A stretch of DNA of 64,000 nt from HGM04593 sp045636125 (GTDB lineage Bacteria > Bacteroidota > Bacteroidia > Bacteroidales > Bacteroidaceae). Positions 43,747-52,839 of this stretch are shown one piece after another; within the stretch, counting starts at the first letter, position 1; each line of letters starts with the position of its first letter. Under the pieces are notes generated by a model. It had not been told where the DNA came from. It did no database searches and saw only the letters and a program-made list of their open reading frames with translations. The DNA is taken from positions 62,001-126,000 of the forward strand of contig JAZTWX010000016.1 of the NCBI GenBank assembly GCA_045636125.1. Direction: 5' to 3'. The translations under genes and the position numbers were made by a program.

Positions 43747-43778
43747 CAAATATACTTTATTATTTGTGTATAGTGAAA
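43747..43778 (-). promoter_or_regulatory. Promoter of the acidic membrane-protein gene
   Basis: On the minus strand TTTC (43778-43775), a 20-bp spacer and TATATTTG (43754-43747). Confidence 0.65.
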
Positions 43779-43983
43779 GGGAACGTATAAAATTCTCAAT
43801 TTTTGTGCTTCTTCTGTTATTTTGTGTTAAAGGATTGTGACTGTTCTCATTCCTGTTCGTCTTATAAATAAGAATGTGCGAAAATTTAAAAATTTTTTGT
43901 TATAGTTGTAACAAAATGGGTGCTTGCTTCGTCTAATGAGTGTAAAAGGGCAGGAAAGAGCCTTGTACAAGTTGAAAAGGAGA

Positions 43984-44469
43984 ATGACACACACAGAATT
44001 CAAACAGAAATTTATGCCGCTGCAACCTATGCTCTTCAGCGAGGCCTGCAGGATGCTCTGTGACCGCTTTGAGGCCGAGGATGCGGTGCAGAATCTCTAT
44101 TTGAAACTGTGGGAGCAGAAAGATTCTCTTCCCCGCCTTCTTGCCCCCGAGGCTTACTGCCGCACGATGCTGCGTAATATATGCATCGACCGCTGGAGGG
44201 GGTTGAAAAGGGATTACGACCTCTTTACCATCGAAGAACCGCAAGTGTCCGATGCTGTAACCACCCCCTTTGAGCATAGCGACGAGAAGGAGTGCGTGAA
44301 ACTTTATCTCGACGGCTTGCCGCAACTGCAGCGCCGCGTGGTGCAAATGCGAATGAGCGGATACAGCAACGACGAGATAGAGGAGATAACAGGAATTTCG
44401 AGGGTGAACATTAGAGTAATAATATCCCGTTTAAGGAAAAAGTTCCGACAGTATTACAACGACAAATAA
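43984..44469 (+). CDS. ECF RNA polymerase sigma factor
   Basis: A sigma-70 family factor of 161 residues from this start. Region 2 has FEAEDAVQNLYLKLWE (-10 recognition and core binding) and EAYCRTMLRNICIDRWR; region 4 has LPQLQRRVVQMRMSGYSNDEIEEITG as a helix-turn-helix. The length fits ECF factors. ATG at 43936 would give 16 more residues; I prefer 43984 because the following MTHTEFKQKFMPL resembles the family N-terminus. An anti-sigma-like membrane protein follows eight bases later, so the activity is probably held in check at the membrane. Confidence 0.88.
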   Translation: MTHTEFKQKFMPLQPMLFSEACRMLCDRFEAEDAVQNLYLKLWEQKDSLPRLLAPEAYCRTMLRNICIDRWRGLKRDYDLFTIEEPQVSDAVTTPFEHSDEKECVKLYLDGLPQLQRRVVQMRMSGYSNDEIEEITGISRVNIRVIISRLRKKFRQYYNDK

Positions 44470-44477
44470 ACACAATT

Positions 44478-45029
44478 ATGGATACCGGCAAACTCATTGA
44501 ACAATTTTTCGAAGGCACTCTCACTGTGGAAGAGGAGCAGGCTCTCTGCACTTTTTTGCGTGAGAATGAGGTCCCGGCCTCTATGCAGCGCGACAAAGAG
44601 GCTGTGCTTGCAATGTGTGACTATACGTTCGATAATTCACTCCCCGCAGGGGCTGCTCAACGTTTGGAGGCAATGCTCGACGAACTCGATAGCAACTCCT
44701 CACCCGCCTGCACCGAAGAACGCTTGCCCGCCGCTCCCGTGCGGAGAGCAAGGAAAATACCCATTTTAGTGCGTCGCGTGGCTGCGGTTGCCGCCGTTCT
44801 TGTAGCGTTGTTTCTTGTGGTGCGCCACGGCACACACAGCACCTACAATACCGGTGATTGGGTAGCGCAGGAACGCGACACATACTCATCGCCCGAGGAA
44901 GCGCGTGCTTGCGTGCAAAAAGCATTCGGTGAGCTTGCCATAGCAATGAACGCTACTCGTGTGAGTACAAAATCAATAGAACGCACGCTCGAGACAACAG
45001 CTGCTCTCCACGGCGTCAACGGGCGATAG
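44478..45029 (+). CDS. Anti-sigma-factor-like membrane protein
   Basis: 183 residues, cytoplasmic N-terminal part of about 90 residues (MDTGKLIEQFFEGTLTVEEE, DKEAVLAMCDYTFDNSLPAG), one transmembrane helix (about 101-114, VAAVAAVLVALFLVV) after a basic stretch, and a short outside domain. The N-terminus resembles the zinc-free anti-sigma domains that follow ECF sigma genes in Bacteroidetes. The role follows from position (eight bases after the sigma gene) and shape, not from a strong motif. The C-terminal YSSPEEARACVQKAFGELA might be a sensor domain. Confidence 0.7.
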   Translation: MDTGKLIEQFFEGTLTVEEEQALCTFLRENEVPASMQRDKEAVLAMCDYTFDNSLPAGAAQRLEAMLDELDSNSSPACTEERLPAAPVRRARKIPILVRRVAAVAAVLVALFLVVRHGTHSTYNTGDWVAQERDTYSSPEEARACVQKAFGELAIAMNATRVSTKSIERTLETTAALHGVNGR

Positions 45030-45052
45030 AATAACCTAAACAGCAGATAGCT

Positions 45053-45595
45053 ATGAAAAAGATAATATTAATGGGTCTTCTGTTTCTTGCAATTGCAACT
45101 GGTGCAACTGCACAGCAGGCAACGGGCGCGGCAAAGCAAAAGAGCGAAGTGGAACAGTTCATACGCAGTGTGGCGAAAATAAAGTCGCCGGAAATTGATT
45201 ACGCTTATATATCGTTCAACACCCTCCGCAGCCTTTTCGCCCCGCTTGTGGAAATGATAGACTGCGAAGAAACAGTGGAAATATTTTCGTCGATAAAGAG
45301 TATGCGCCGCTTTTCGAGCACCGGCAGCATTGGACACAAGCAGCTTGCATCGGTAATGGAACCCTTTACAAGCGAGGAGGAGACGGTGATGGGGATGGAA
45401 ATTATGAGCTATACACGTTCCGATGGGCTTACATCGGTAATCTATTGCGACGACAATAGCGTGCTTGTGGTTAACGACGACGGCTCATCCATTGTGGTGG
45501 TCTTTGTGTCGGGCCTTTCGCGCAACTCGTTAAAAAAACTCATCGACGGAGCTTTTGATGTAAACTTCATAAACCTCGAATTCAATCAGCAATAA
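45053..45595 (+). CDS. Exported DUF4252-domain protein
   Basis: 180 residues with a signal peptide (MKKIILMGLLFLAIATGATAQQ) and a DUF4252-like domain: ISFNTLRSLFAPLVEM, then IKSMRRFSSTGSIGHKQLA and SVIYCDDNSVLVVNDDGSSI, which look like an alpha/beta sandwich. The function is unknown; the family occurs in Bacteroidetes and often follows ECF sigma/anti-sigma genes. It lies 23 bases after the anti-sigma-like gene. Confidence 0.78.
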   Translation: MKKIILMGLLFLAIATGATAQQATGAAKQKSEVEQFIRSVAKIKSPEIDYAYISFNTLRSLFAPLVEMIDCEETVEIFSSIKSMRRFSSTGSIGHKQLASVMEPFTSEEETVMGMEIMSYTRSDGLTSVIYCDDNSVLVVNDDGSSIVVVFVSGLSRNSLKKLIDGAFDVNFINLEFNQQ

Positions 45596-45609
45596 ACAGA
45601 TAGCATAAA

Positions 45610-46977
45610 ATGAAAAGATACCTTATAATATTAGTTGCACTATTTCTTGCAATAACAGCTGTGCGGGCGCAAAAGAGCGAGCTGGAAACTTTCCGCAAAC
45701 AACTGGCCGCCCTTGCCGGCGACGGTGTGGAGTACGAAGAGAACGGTGCCGATTGGGTGAAAAACCAGCTGCTCGTACAGTTGAGTGACCAAATGGACGA
45801 CAGTGCCAGAAATGTTTTTACCTCCATTTTCTCCGATACCGTGCAGTGGCGCATAAGCACGCTTACAACAACCGACGAGGAAGGCTACAAGCGCGTGTGT
45901 GCATTTGTCGATAAGTATGAAATTGACTCGGAAGAGGAACTCTTTGGCGTGCCTCTTATGGTTAGCAATAGGGAGGATGGTGCTCAGACAGTGCTTTATG
46001 CCGACGATAACAATACTTTGGTCTTTGAGAATGATGCCGACGAGGAGACATACTCCATTTTTATGGCCGACTGCAATATCATTGAGTTTCTGCAACAGAC
46101 CTTGTTAGGTGTGTTGGATGCAATGGGTGGCGCTATGGTAAGTTTCGGTGACAATGTAAGCTATTCGCTTAATATGGGTGGTAGTAAACTTATTGATTTT
46201 ACAAATATTTCCGGTGAATCGCATTGCGAGGACGAAAAAGAGGCCGTGCCGGCCAAAAAGCAGGGGCTGGTAGAGTGCGACAGCATAAAATATCCCTCTT
46301 TTGTGCAGCGCGACGGCAAGCGTCTTGTTGCTATTCCCACAGTGAGCGAGGAATTCAAGCAAGCTCTTGCGCCTTACGTGGCAAAGGGCATTTACGACTG
46401 GATAAACAACACCGGCTTTGGAAACGGAACCTCGCAGGTGTGTGATATAATAACCCCTAACAGCGTGGTTGAAAAATACATAGCCGAAAACCCCTCCACC
46501 ACAATAGAATACCCGGCAGAGAGTCTCAAAGCGTTTGTTGCCACAGAGTATCAGGGTGGTGTGCCGGCTGTGCTGTGCCGTAGATCCACCTCGCCCGACG
46601 GTTACAAGGAGATGCTCGCCTCGCTTTCTCACTTTTTCGCTCTCAAAGTGGGCGAGCGATACGAGAATCTCAAAGTTACAAACCGCATTACAACCCCCGA
46701 CGGCAAACGCTTCGTGCAGCTGTATGGCGATCGCGAAATTCTTGCGTGCATTTACGATTCTCCTGCCGACAGCTGTTGCTTTATGAATATAACAATTGGC
46801 CACGATTCTGCTTTTGAGGCCTTCCTCAACGCATTTACTTTCGATGGAGAAAACAAACTTGCTGCAAAACACAATATTGTGATAAACGAGGATGGCTTGC
46901 AAATTACCCCGGCATTAGAGTCAAAGGGTGGTGTAAGCTACCGGTGGAAATATCTCAAAGAACTTAATATTCAGTAA
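45610..46977 (+). CDS. Exported protein, DUF4252-like N-terminal part plus a second domain
   Basis: 455 residues with a signal peptide (MKRYLIILVALFLAITAVRAQ). The first half (LETFRKQLAALAGDGVEYEE, REDGAQTVLYADDNNTLVFE) resembles the preceding DUF4252-like protein, so the pair may be a duplication with an extended partner. The second half repeats the ...DGYKEMLASLSHF... and TPDGKRFVQLYGDREI... themes, possibly a further copy of the fold. No enzyme motif is seen. It starts 14 bases after the preceding stop codon. Confidence 0.72.
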   Translation: MKRYLIILVALFLAITAVRAQKSELETFRKQLAALAGDGVEYEENGADWVKNQLLVQLSDQMDDSARNVFTSIFSDTVQWRISTLTTTDEEGYKRVCAFVDKYEIDSEEELFGVPLMVSNREDGAQTVLYADDNNTLVFENDADEETYSIFMADCNIIEFLQQTLLGVLDAMGGAMVSFGDNVSYSLNMGGSKLIDFTNISGESHCEDEKEAVPAKKQGLVECDSIKYPSFVQRDGKRLVAIPTVSEEFKQALAPYVAKGIYDWINNTGFGNGTSQVCDIITPNSVVEKYIAENPSTTIEYPAESLKAFVATEYQGGVPAVLCRRSTSPDGYKEMLASLSHFFALKVGERYENLKVTNRITTPDGKRFVQLYGDREILACIYDSPADSCCFMNITIGHDSAFEAFLNAFTFDGENKLAAKHNIVINEDGLQITPALESKGGVSYRWKYLKELNIQ

Positions 46978-47002
46978 TTAACCATAATAAATAATTGATC
47001 TT

Positions 47003-47965
47003 ATGAAAAAGAAAATGTTATTCGCTCTTGCGCTTTTTATGTTAATAGTGTGCAGCGCCGGGGCACAGACAACAGCGCTTGTACCCTATGAGGGTGGCTA
47101 TTTTGTGAAGAGCGGCGACAAATGGGAGGAATATCGCCCCGCCGACAAGGCCGGTTTGTGGTCGAGCTATAAACAGTATCGCGAGGACGACACCTTCTTC
47201 TATATAAAAAACAAAAAGTGCAACCTGGCAATACCCAAGGTGAAAAAGGACAAAATATTCATTGACCGTGAAAAGAAAGGCAAATGGGAAATTGTATACA
47301 ATACAATTGATATTCACGCAATGTGCCCCAACAAGGACGGCCTTTTCTGGTGCTACTCCGACGGACGCGGCGACTGGCACAACGGCTATTTTGTGAGAAA
47401 CAACGCCAATTGGCGCGAGTATGCCCCCGGCAAGCAGCGCACCCTTTGGGCCGACTACAAGCAGACCGGCGAGGACGACGATTATTTCTACATCGAGAGC
47501 ACAAAGAACAAAGTATCGGTTCCCAAGCGCGCCGACCGCAATTTTGTGATAACCCTCATCGGCAACAACAGCTGGCGCGGCGGTTACACAACAAAAGCAA
47601 TATACGACCGCTCGGCAGCCTACGACTATAATTTCTATTTCAACAACGTACGCATTAAAGGCAAGGACAACGGCAAGAAGGCACGTGTGAGTTTCAACCG
47701 CAGCGGTAACATTCAAATTGCATACAACGACAAGCACTACGACCTCGAGTACAGTTCAATTAAACTTGTCGACTACAACGGCCGCGATGCAATTGAAATA
47801 GCGATTGACAAGAAAAACAACCTTCTCCTCACCCCCGACGGAAAATGCGATGCAAAGTGCAAGAGTGTGGGAAAGGATATGCTTTTTGCCGGTGGAGAGA
47901 ACGCCTCGAACATTGCCGAGGTTATTACCTTGCTCAAGAACAAGTCGTTCTATCTCTATAAATAA
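47003..47965 (+). CDS. Exported protein with an internal two-copy repeat
   Basis: 320 residues with signal peptide MKKKMLFALALFMLIVCSAGAQ. Two homologous segments are seen: about 28-76 (YEGGYFVKSGDKWEEYRPAD... LWSSYKQ... DTFFYIKNKK) and about 125-175 (HNGYFVRNNANWREYAPGK... LWADYKQ... DDYFYIESTK). Each has the pattern 'YFV+..W.EY.P...LW..YKQ...DD.FYI'. The C-terminal half has RIKGKDNGKKARVSFN and is Lys/Asn/Asp-rich. No known family is identified. It is the last gene of the sigma operon. Confidence 0.7.
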   Translation: MKKKMLFALALFMLIVCSAGAQTTALVPYEGGYFVKSGDKWEEYRPADKAGLWSSYKQYREDDTFFYIKNKKCNLAIPKVKKDKIFIDREKKGKWEIVYNTIDIHAMCPNKDGLFWCYSDGRGDWHNGYFVRNNANWREYAPGKQRTLWADYKQTGEDDDYFYIESTKNKVSVPKRADRNFVITLIGNNSWRGGYTTKAIYDRSAAYDYNFYFNNVRIKGKDNGKKARVSFNRSGNIQIAYNDKHYDLEYSSIKLVDYNGRDAIEIAIDKKNNLLLTPDGKCDAKCKSVGKDMLFAGGENASNIAEVITLLKNKSFYLYK

Positions 47966-48009
47966 CTCCCCCCGAAACTCATTGACGTAAAATAAATAAA
48001 AGGAAAAAA

Positions 48010-48045
48010 CAGTTGCTCTTTTGCGTAAAGGGCAACTGTTTTTTT
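48010..48045. terminator. Bidirectional terminator between the sigma operon and glsA
   Basis: A 12-bp stem (48010-48021 with 48027-48038, one G-T pair), a 5-nt loop, an A run before and a T run after. Confidence 0.85.
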
Positions 48046-48047
48046 CT

Positions 48048-49031
48048 TCAGCACACTGCAGCCTGCTTGTCCTCAATTACAACCCTGCAAGCGTCGTATG
48101 CGTTCATTCCGAGTTTTTTTACAATGTACTTTATGGCTTTTTGTGCGCGCACCGAATTTCCGGCCTTGTCTATTGGCGGCGCGAACGCGGCGATACCCAT
48201 TGTGCCGGGAAGTACACCTATGATACCGCCGCCCACGCCTGTTTTTGCCGGCAGACCGGTGGAGAACATCCAGTCGCCGCTATATTCGTAAAAGCCCACA
48301 GTGGCCATCATTGAAACTATTTTCGGTGCCAGGCGAGCGGGGAACACCTCGCGCCCGGTTACAGGGTTTATACCGCCGCCGGCTATGGTGCCTGCAAAAA
48401 CCGCAAGCTCGCGTGTTGTCACTCCCAAAGAGCATTGGCGCGTGTAAAGGTCGAGCGAAACATCGGGCTCATCGTATATGCGGTTATAGCTTTTCAGTAG
48501 CCACGCGATTGCACGGTTGTTGTGGTTGGTCACGCTCTCCGACTTGTATAACTCGTCTATGAGAGGCAGGCTGCCGGCGCACAGCTCGTTGATGTTCTGC
48601 TGTATTGCTTGCCATTTTGCCTGCTTGTCGCCCACCGGCCGCACCAAGCTGACGGCGGATATTGCCCCTGCGTTTACCAATGGAGAAGAAGGGTGGTCCT
48701 TTTCCAGGAGTATAGCCATTATAGAATTGAACGGAAGGCCTGTGGCGTCGGCACCAATCAAGTCCATTATGGTGTTTGCTCCATAATCCTTGAGCACCAA
48801 AAGTGCTGTGGCTACTTTGGAAACAGACTCAATACCAAAGCGGTAGCTGCAATCGCCGGCCTCAATAACATCGCCACCGGGCAGGCTTATGGCTATTGCG
48901 AACAGGTTGCTGTCTACGTTTGCGAGGTAGGGGATATAGTCGGCATTGTGGCCTCCCTTGTCGTCGCGGTAGCGCTCGTAAGCCTCTTTTACAATGGCTT
49001 GCAGCTCATCTTTTGTAATCCTTCTCTCCAT
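48048..49031 (-). CDS. glsA: Glutaminase A
   Basis: It hydrolyses glutamine to glutamate and ammonia; the ammonia can neutralise acid. The 327 residues carry the serine-beta-lactamase-like active site S-x-x-K in GIESVSKVATALLVL, the SYNR segment (YNRIYDE), and AGTIAGGGINPVTG and GVGGGIIGVLPG, family signatures. The length is standard. gadB is directly upstream (20-bp gap) on the same strand, so the glutamate formed can feed GadB. Confidence 0.96.
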   Translation of the reverse strand: MERRITKDELQAIVKEAYERYRDDKGGHNADYIPYLANVDSNLFAIAISLPGGDVIEAGDCSYRFGIESVSKVATALLVLKDYGANTIMDLIGADATGLPFNSIMAILLEKDHPSSPLVNAGAISAVSLVRPVGDKQAKWQAIQQNINELCAGSLPLIDELYKSESVTNHNNRAIAWLLKSYNRIYDEPDVSLDLYTRQCSLGVTTRELAVFAGTIAGGGINPVTGREVFPARLAPKIVSMMATVGFYEYSGDWMFSTGLPAKTGVGGGIIGVLPGTMGIAAFAPPIDKAGNSVRAQKAIKYIVKKLGMNAYDACRVVIEDKQAAVC

Positions 49032-49051
49032 ATTGTTTTTATTCTTTTTTG

Positions 49052-50482
49052 TTATCCTTTACCGGTGTGGGTGTACACTGTTCCTTTTATCTTTATATTG
49101 CTCTCGAGCGAAATGCGCGAGGGTGTGGGGTACTGCAACTTTTCGAGCTCTGTAACGGCTGCCTGAATATCGGCGAGAAGCTGGTCGGCCATATCGCGGC
49201 TGAAGCCGTTGCGCACCACAAGACGCATAACAATTGTCTCTTCGAGCTTTGCAGGGAGGGTGTATGCAGGTACCATCCAACCATTCTGCTTGAGTTTGTC
49301 CTGCAAATCGTAAAGTGTCCATTTACATTTCTTTACGCACTCTTCCTTCATCTCCCAGATGAAGAGCGGGTTGCTCACCTCCTCGCTGTAATTGCGGAAA
49401 GGCTTCATCTTTCCAATCTGCTCGTGCAGGTAGCGCGCAATCTCCAGTGAGTTCTTCTGTATCGATTTATAACCCTCGAATCCCAAACGTATGAACTGGT
49501 AATACTGTCCCAGAATCTGTGCTGCGGGGCGCGAGAAGTTCAAGCCCACCTGCGTAACATCGGCGCCAAGGTAGTTTACGCTGAACGACATTGAGTCGGG
49601 GAGGTATTTCTTGTCTTTCCACACAACCCAGCCGAGTCCCGGGTACACAAGGCCGTACTTGTGGCCGCTGGTGCTTATTGAAAGTACCCATTTGAGGCGG
49701 AAGTCCCACTCTTTTTCGGGCTCGAGGAAGGGGAGTATGAAACCGCCCGATGCTGCGTCAACGTGTATGGGAATTTCGTAGCCGGTCTTTTTGTTGTACT
49801 CGTCGAGCGCTTCGTTGAGAGCCTTCACATCGTCGTTGAGTCCTGTCCACGTTACTCCTTGAATGGGCACCACGCATATTGTGTTCTCGTCGCACATTGC
49901 AATGGCCTCTTTGGGGCAGAGGGTGGGCTTTTCGGCTGTAATGGGCACGGTGCGCATCTCAATTTGCCATAGTTGCGCAAACTTTTCCCACACCACCTGG
50001 TAGGCCGACGAAATTACAAAATTCGGTTTGTCGCAGGGCTTGCCCTCGGCCTGTCGGCGTTTTTTCCAGCGCTGCCAAGCTGCCACGCCACCAAGCATAC
50101 AGGCCTCGCTCGAGCCTATTCCCAGTGCGCCGGCTTTCCATTTTGCCTGTTCGGGGGTGTTCCACAGGTTGGCTATAATGTTTATACATTTTGCACACAT
50201 TACAGCTATGCGGGGGTACTCGGTCTCGTCGATGTAATTTATTGCAATCGCATCGTTCATAAGCTTTGTGGCGTATTCATCCATATAGGTGGTTACAAAG
50301 GTTGCGAGGTTCAAACGCGGCTGTGTCTGGGCGTATGTCTCGTCTTTCACCATCTGATAGGCAATTTCGGGGGTGGTGGACTTTTGTGGAATCTTGTCGG
50401 TAGGTGCCGACTTCAACATCTCCTGCGAACCGAATACGGCGGTTGTAACTCCCGTTTCGTTGTAATCTTCTTTCTGTTTCAT
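49052..50482 (-). CDS. gadB: Glutamate decarboxylase
   Basis: This PLP enzyme converts glutamate to GABA, using one proton per turn, in acid resistance. The 476 residues contain the PLP lysine in TSGHKYGLVYPG, IHVDAASGGFILPF, and the substrate residues in SSEACMLGGVAAWQR, as in GadA/GadB (466 aa in E. coli). Its partner glsA follows 20 bp downstream, but no GadC-like glutamate/GABA antiporter is next to it; the MFS and EamA genes upstream are of unrelated families. Confidence 0.96.
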   Translation of the reverse strand: MKQKEDYNETGVTTAVFGSQEMLKSAPTDKIPQKSTTPEIAYQMVKDETYAQTQPRLNLATFVTTYMDEYATKLMNDAIAINYIDETEYPRIAVMCAKCINIIANLWNTPEQAKWKAGALGIGSSEACMLGGVAAWQRWKKRRQAEGKPCDKPNFVISSAYQVVWEKFAQLWQIEMRTVPITAEKPTLCPKEAIAMCDENTICVVPIQGVTWTGLNDDVKALNEALDEYNKKTGYEIPIHVDAASGGFILPFLEPEKEWDFRLKWVLSISTSGHKYGLVYPGLGWVVWKDKKYLPDSMSFSVNYLGADVTQVGLNFSRPAAQILGQYYQFIRLGFEGYKSIQKNSLEIARYLHEQIGKMKPFRNYSEEVSNPLFIWEMKEECVKKCKWTLYDLQDKLKQNGWMVPAYTLPAKLEETIVMRLVVRNGFSRDMADQLLADIQAAVTELEKLQYPTPSRISLESNIKIKGTVYTHTGKG

Positions 50483-50665
50483 CTTTGGTTAAGTTTAGGT
50501 TGGTGAATTTTGTTCTACACCATTCTAAACGGCGGTGGTGGCAGCAGGGTTCGCCCGTTTATCTTTTTTATGATTATACCCCCTTTGCTAACAGTTTTTT
50601 GCAGCCCTGCGAACTTTTGTGGCCGGTGGAGTGTTTGCCTTTTGTGTTTCTAAAATATTTGCCTT

Positions 50666-51868
50666 ATGAAGATATATACAGGAAAAGGATACATTTCGTT
50701 GTGGGTGTTGCTGGGAATATGGTCGGTGTCGGCGTTGACATCGTTGCCGGGGCTGGCCGTTTCGCCCATCTTGGGCGATTTGTCGACAATCTTCAAACAC
50801 GCCACGGAGTTTGATATTCAAATGCTCACCTCTTTGCCATCGTTACTCATAATTCCTTTTATATTATTGGCCGGAAAATTGAGCGACAAGGTGGGGATGA
50901 TTCCTTTGCTCCATTGGGGGCTATGGCTTTTTCTCTTGTGTGGGGTGCTCTATTTCTTTTGCGAGACTATTACCGAGCTCATTGTTGTGAGTGCGTTGCT
51001 TGGAGTGGGTGCGGGAATTATAACCCCCTTGTCCACAGCGCTTGTATCGCGTTTTTTTGTGGGCGAGCAGCGTACAAAGCAGTTCGGTTACAGCTCGGCC
51101 ATAAATAATTTGGCACTCGTGGTGGCCACGGCCGTTACCGGTTATTTGGCCGATGTGCAGTGGCGTCTTCCTTTCCTCGTATACCTTCTGCCGGCAGTGT
51201 CGCTCTTGCTTGTGAGGCCGGTTGCAGCCGCTGAAAAAGCGGGCCCGGCTGTTGCTGACGAGCCGAAAAAAGGTGTCGACCTTTCGCAGGGAGGAATAGA
51301 TTACAGCAGGCTTGCAGGCTATATGCTCTACTATTTTCTAATCACTTTTATGGTGATGGTGGTGAGCGTGAATCTCCCGTTCCTTTTGTCGGAGGCGGGG
51401 CACGACAGCGGCGTTGCGGGCCTTGTGATTTCGCTCTTTTTTCTGTGCATAATGCTGCCGGGCTTTTTTATAAACGGCATTATCTCTTTTCTTGGAAAGT
51501 GTGTTGCCGAGGTGTCGTTGCTTGCCATTGTTTGCGGCCTTGCCATTGTGTTCTTCAATAGCAGCATTGCTGCAATTGTGTGCGGTGTGGTTATTGCCGG
51601 AGTGGGATACGGCGTGGCGCAACCTTTTGTGTATGACCGCACTGCGTCGGTGGCGTCGGCGGGAAAGGTTACTTTTGCTCTTGCGCTTGTGATGACAATG
51701 AATTATGTTGCTGTGGTTGCCTGCCCGCCTGTGGTCGACTCGGTGCAGTCTATGGCCGGGTCAAAGAGTGCTTCGTTCGCATTCGGGCTTAACGCCGCTA
51801 TTGGCCTTGCTGCGTTTGTTGTGCTGATGCTCCGTTGGTTGTTCGTAAAATACAGGTACAATGGATAA
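50666..51868 (+). CDS. MFS transporter, 12 transmembrane helices
   Basis: The 400-residue protein has about 12 hydrophobic helices. The family motif between helices 2 and 3 (LAGKLSDKVGMIPLLHWG) is the major facilitator signature G-x-x-x-D-(R/K). A second half begins after the cytoplasmic loop with AEKAGPAVADEPKKGVDLSQ. The substrate is unknown; the relatives export sugars or drugs. It starts 183 bases from gadB in the divergent direction. The stop codon overlaps the start of the following EamA gene by eight bases, so the two are cotranscribed. Confidence 0.9.
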   Translation: MKIYTGKGYISLWVLLGIWSVSALTSLPGLAVSPILGDLSTIFKHATEFDIQMLTSLPSLLIIPFILLAGKLSDKVGMIPLLHWGLWLFLLCGVLYFFCETITELIVVSALLGVGAGIITPLSTALVSRFFVGEQRTKQFGYSSAINNLALVVATAVTGYLADVQWRLPFLVYLLPAVSLLLVRPVAAAEKAGPAVADEPKKGVDLSQGGIDYSRLAGYMLYYFLITFMVMVVSVNLPFLLSEAGHDSGVAGLVISLFFLCIMLPGFFINGIISFLGKCVAEVSLLAIVCGLAIVFFNSSIAAIVCGVVIAGVGYGVAQPFVYDRTASVASAGKVTFALALVMTMNYVAVVACPPVVDSVQSMAGSKSASFAFGLNAAIGLAAFVVLMLRWLFVKYRYNG

Positions 51869-52760
51869 CTCTTTGAAAGGAATTCTTTCACTTGTGGTCT
51901 CGCGCATAACCGCGGGACTCAATGTGAATTGTGCTAAATATCTTATTCCTTTGTGGATAGCTCCAATGAGCCTTGTGTCGCTGCGTGTCTTTTTCGGTTG
52001 CATTTTCTTTTGGCTGCTTGCCATCTTCGACAAACCCGACACCTCTTCGTTTGCCGACAAAGTAAAACTCTTTCTCCTGGGAGCGGTTGCAGTGTTCGGT
52101 TATATGTCGCTTGCGGCACTTGCAATTTCATATACCACGCCTGTTAATTTTGTAATCTTCAACGCGACGCAGCCTTTGTGGGTATTTATGCTGTCGGTGT
52201 TTGCGGGGCGCGAAAAGGTCACCTTTGTAAAGGTAGCTGGTATTGTGCTGGGCTTTGCAGGGGTGGTGGCCACCGCCTTTTCGGGCTCGGCAGCGAGCGT
52301 CGCGTCGCACCCGTTACTTGGTAACACGCTTGCGATGTGTGGTGCACTGGTTTATGCGGTGTATCTCATTACGGCAGCCTCGCTCCTTAAACGCGTCTCT
52401 AACCTTGTGATGCTGCGCTACACCTTTTTGGGCGCGGCCCTGTCGGCTGCAATAGCGCTTGCATTCAATGGATTCGAAGCTCCGCTCTTTACGGCGCAGG
52501 TAGGGTGGAAGGTTATTGCCGTTCTTGTGTTTATACTGCTGTTTCCCACCGTGTTAAGCTATATTCTCATTCCCATAGGCATTAAATATCTCAAAGCAAC
52601 GCTTGTGGCGGTTTACGGCTACGTTACACTTTTTGTTGCCACTGTGGTGTCGCTTGTGTTGGGGCAGGACCGTTTCGATGCAATGCTTGCAGCAGCCCTT
52701 TTGCTCATATGCGTGGGAATTTTTATGGTCAATATAGCCGAAAAAGGTGATATTTCATAA
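51861..52760 (+). CDS. EamA/DMT-family transporter
   Basis: The 299 residues contain two repeats of five transmembrane helices, as in the drug/metabolite superfamily: NFVIFNATQPLWVFMLSVFA and AGIVLGFAGVVATAFSG in the first half, then YAVYLITAASLLKRV and YGYVTLFVATVVSLVLGQ in the second. Substrates in this family are usually metabolites such as amino acids or nucleotides. It is translationally coupled (8-bp overlap) to the MFS gene, an unusual pairing of two permeases. Confidence 0.88.
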   Translation: MDNSLKGILSLVVSRITAGLNVNCAKYLIPLWIAPMSLVSLRVFFGCIFFWLLAIFDKPDTSSFADKVKLFLLGAVAVFGYMSLAALAISYTTPVNFVIFNATQPLWVFMLSVFAGREKVTFVKVAGIVLGFAGVVATAFSGSAASVASHPLLGNTLAMCGALVYAVYLITAASLLKRVSNLVMLRYTFLGAALSAAIALAFNGFEAPLFTAQVGWKVIAVLVFILLFPTVLSYILIPIGIKYLKATLVAVYGYVTLFVATVVSLVLGQDRFDAMLAAALLLICVGIFMVNIAEKGDIS

Positions 52761-52792
52761 TATATTATAGTATAAATATAAGATATATTTTA

Positions 52793-52800
52793 TACCTTTG
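52793..52800 (+). promoter_or_regulatory. -7 box for the M6 protease
   Basis: TACCTTTG matches TAnnTTTG in a very AT-rich region 40 bp ahead of the ATG. The upstream -33 region is not clear. Confidence 0.4.
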
Positions 52801-52839
52801 TAACAATATTGACACTTTTGAAAAGCACAGACACAAAAT

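Noticed and set aside
50485..50665. Regulatory RNA between gadB and the MFS gene
   Set aside because: No strong hairpin and no consensus -7 box could be placed with confidence.
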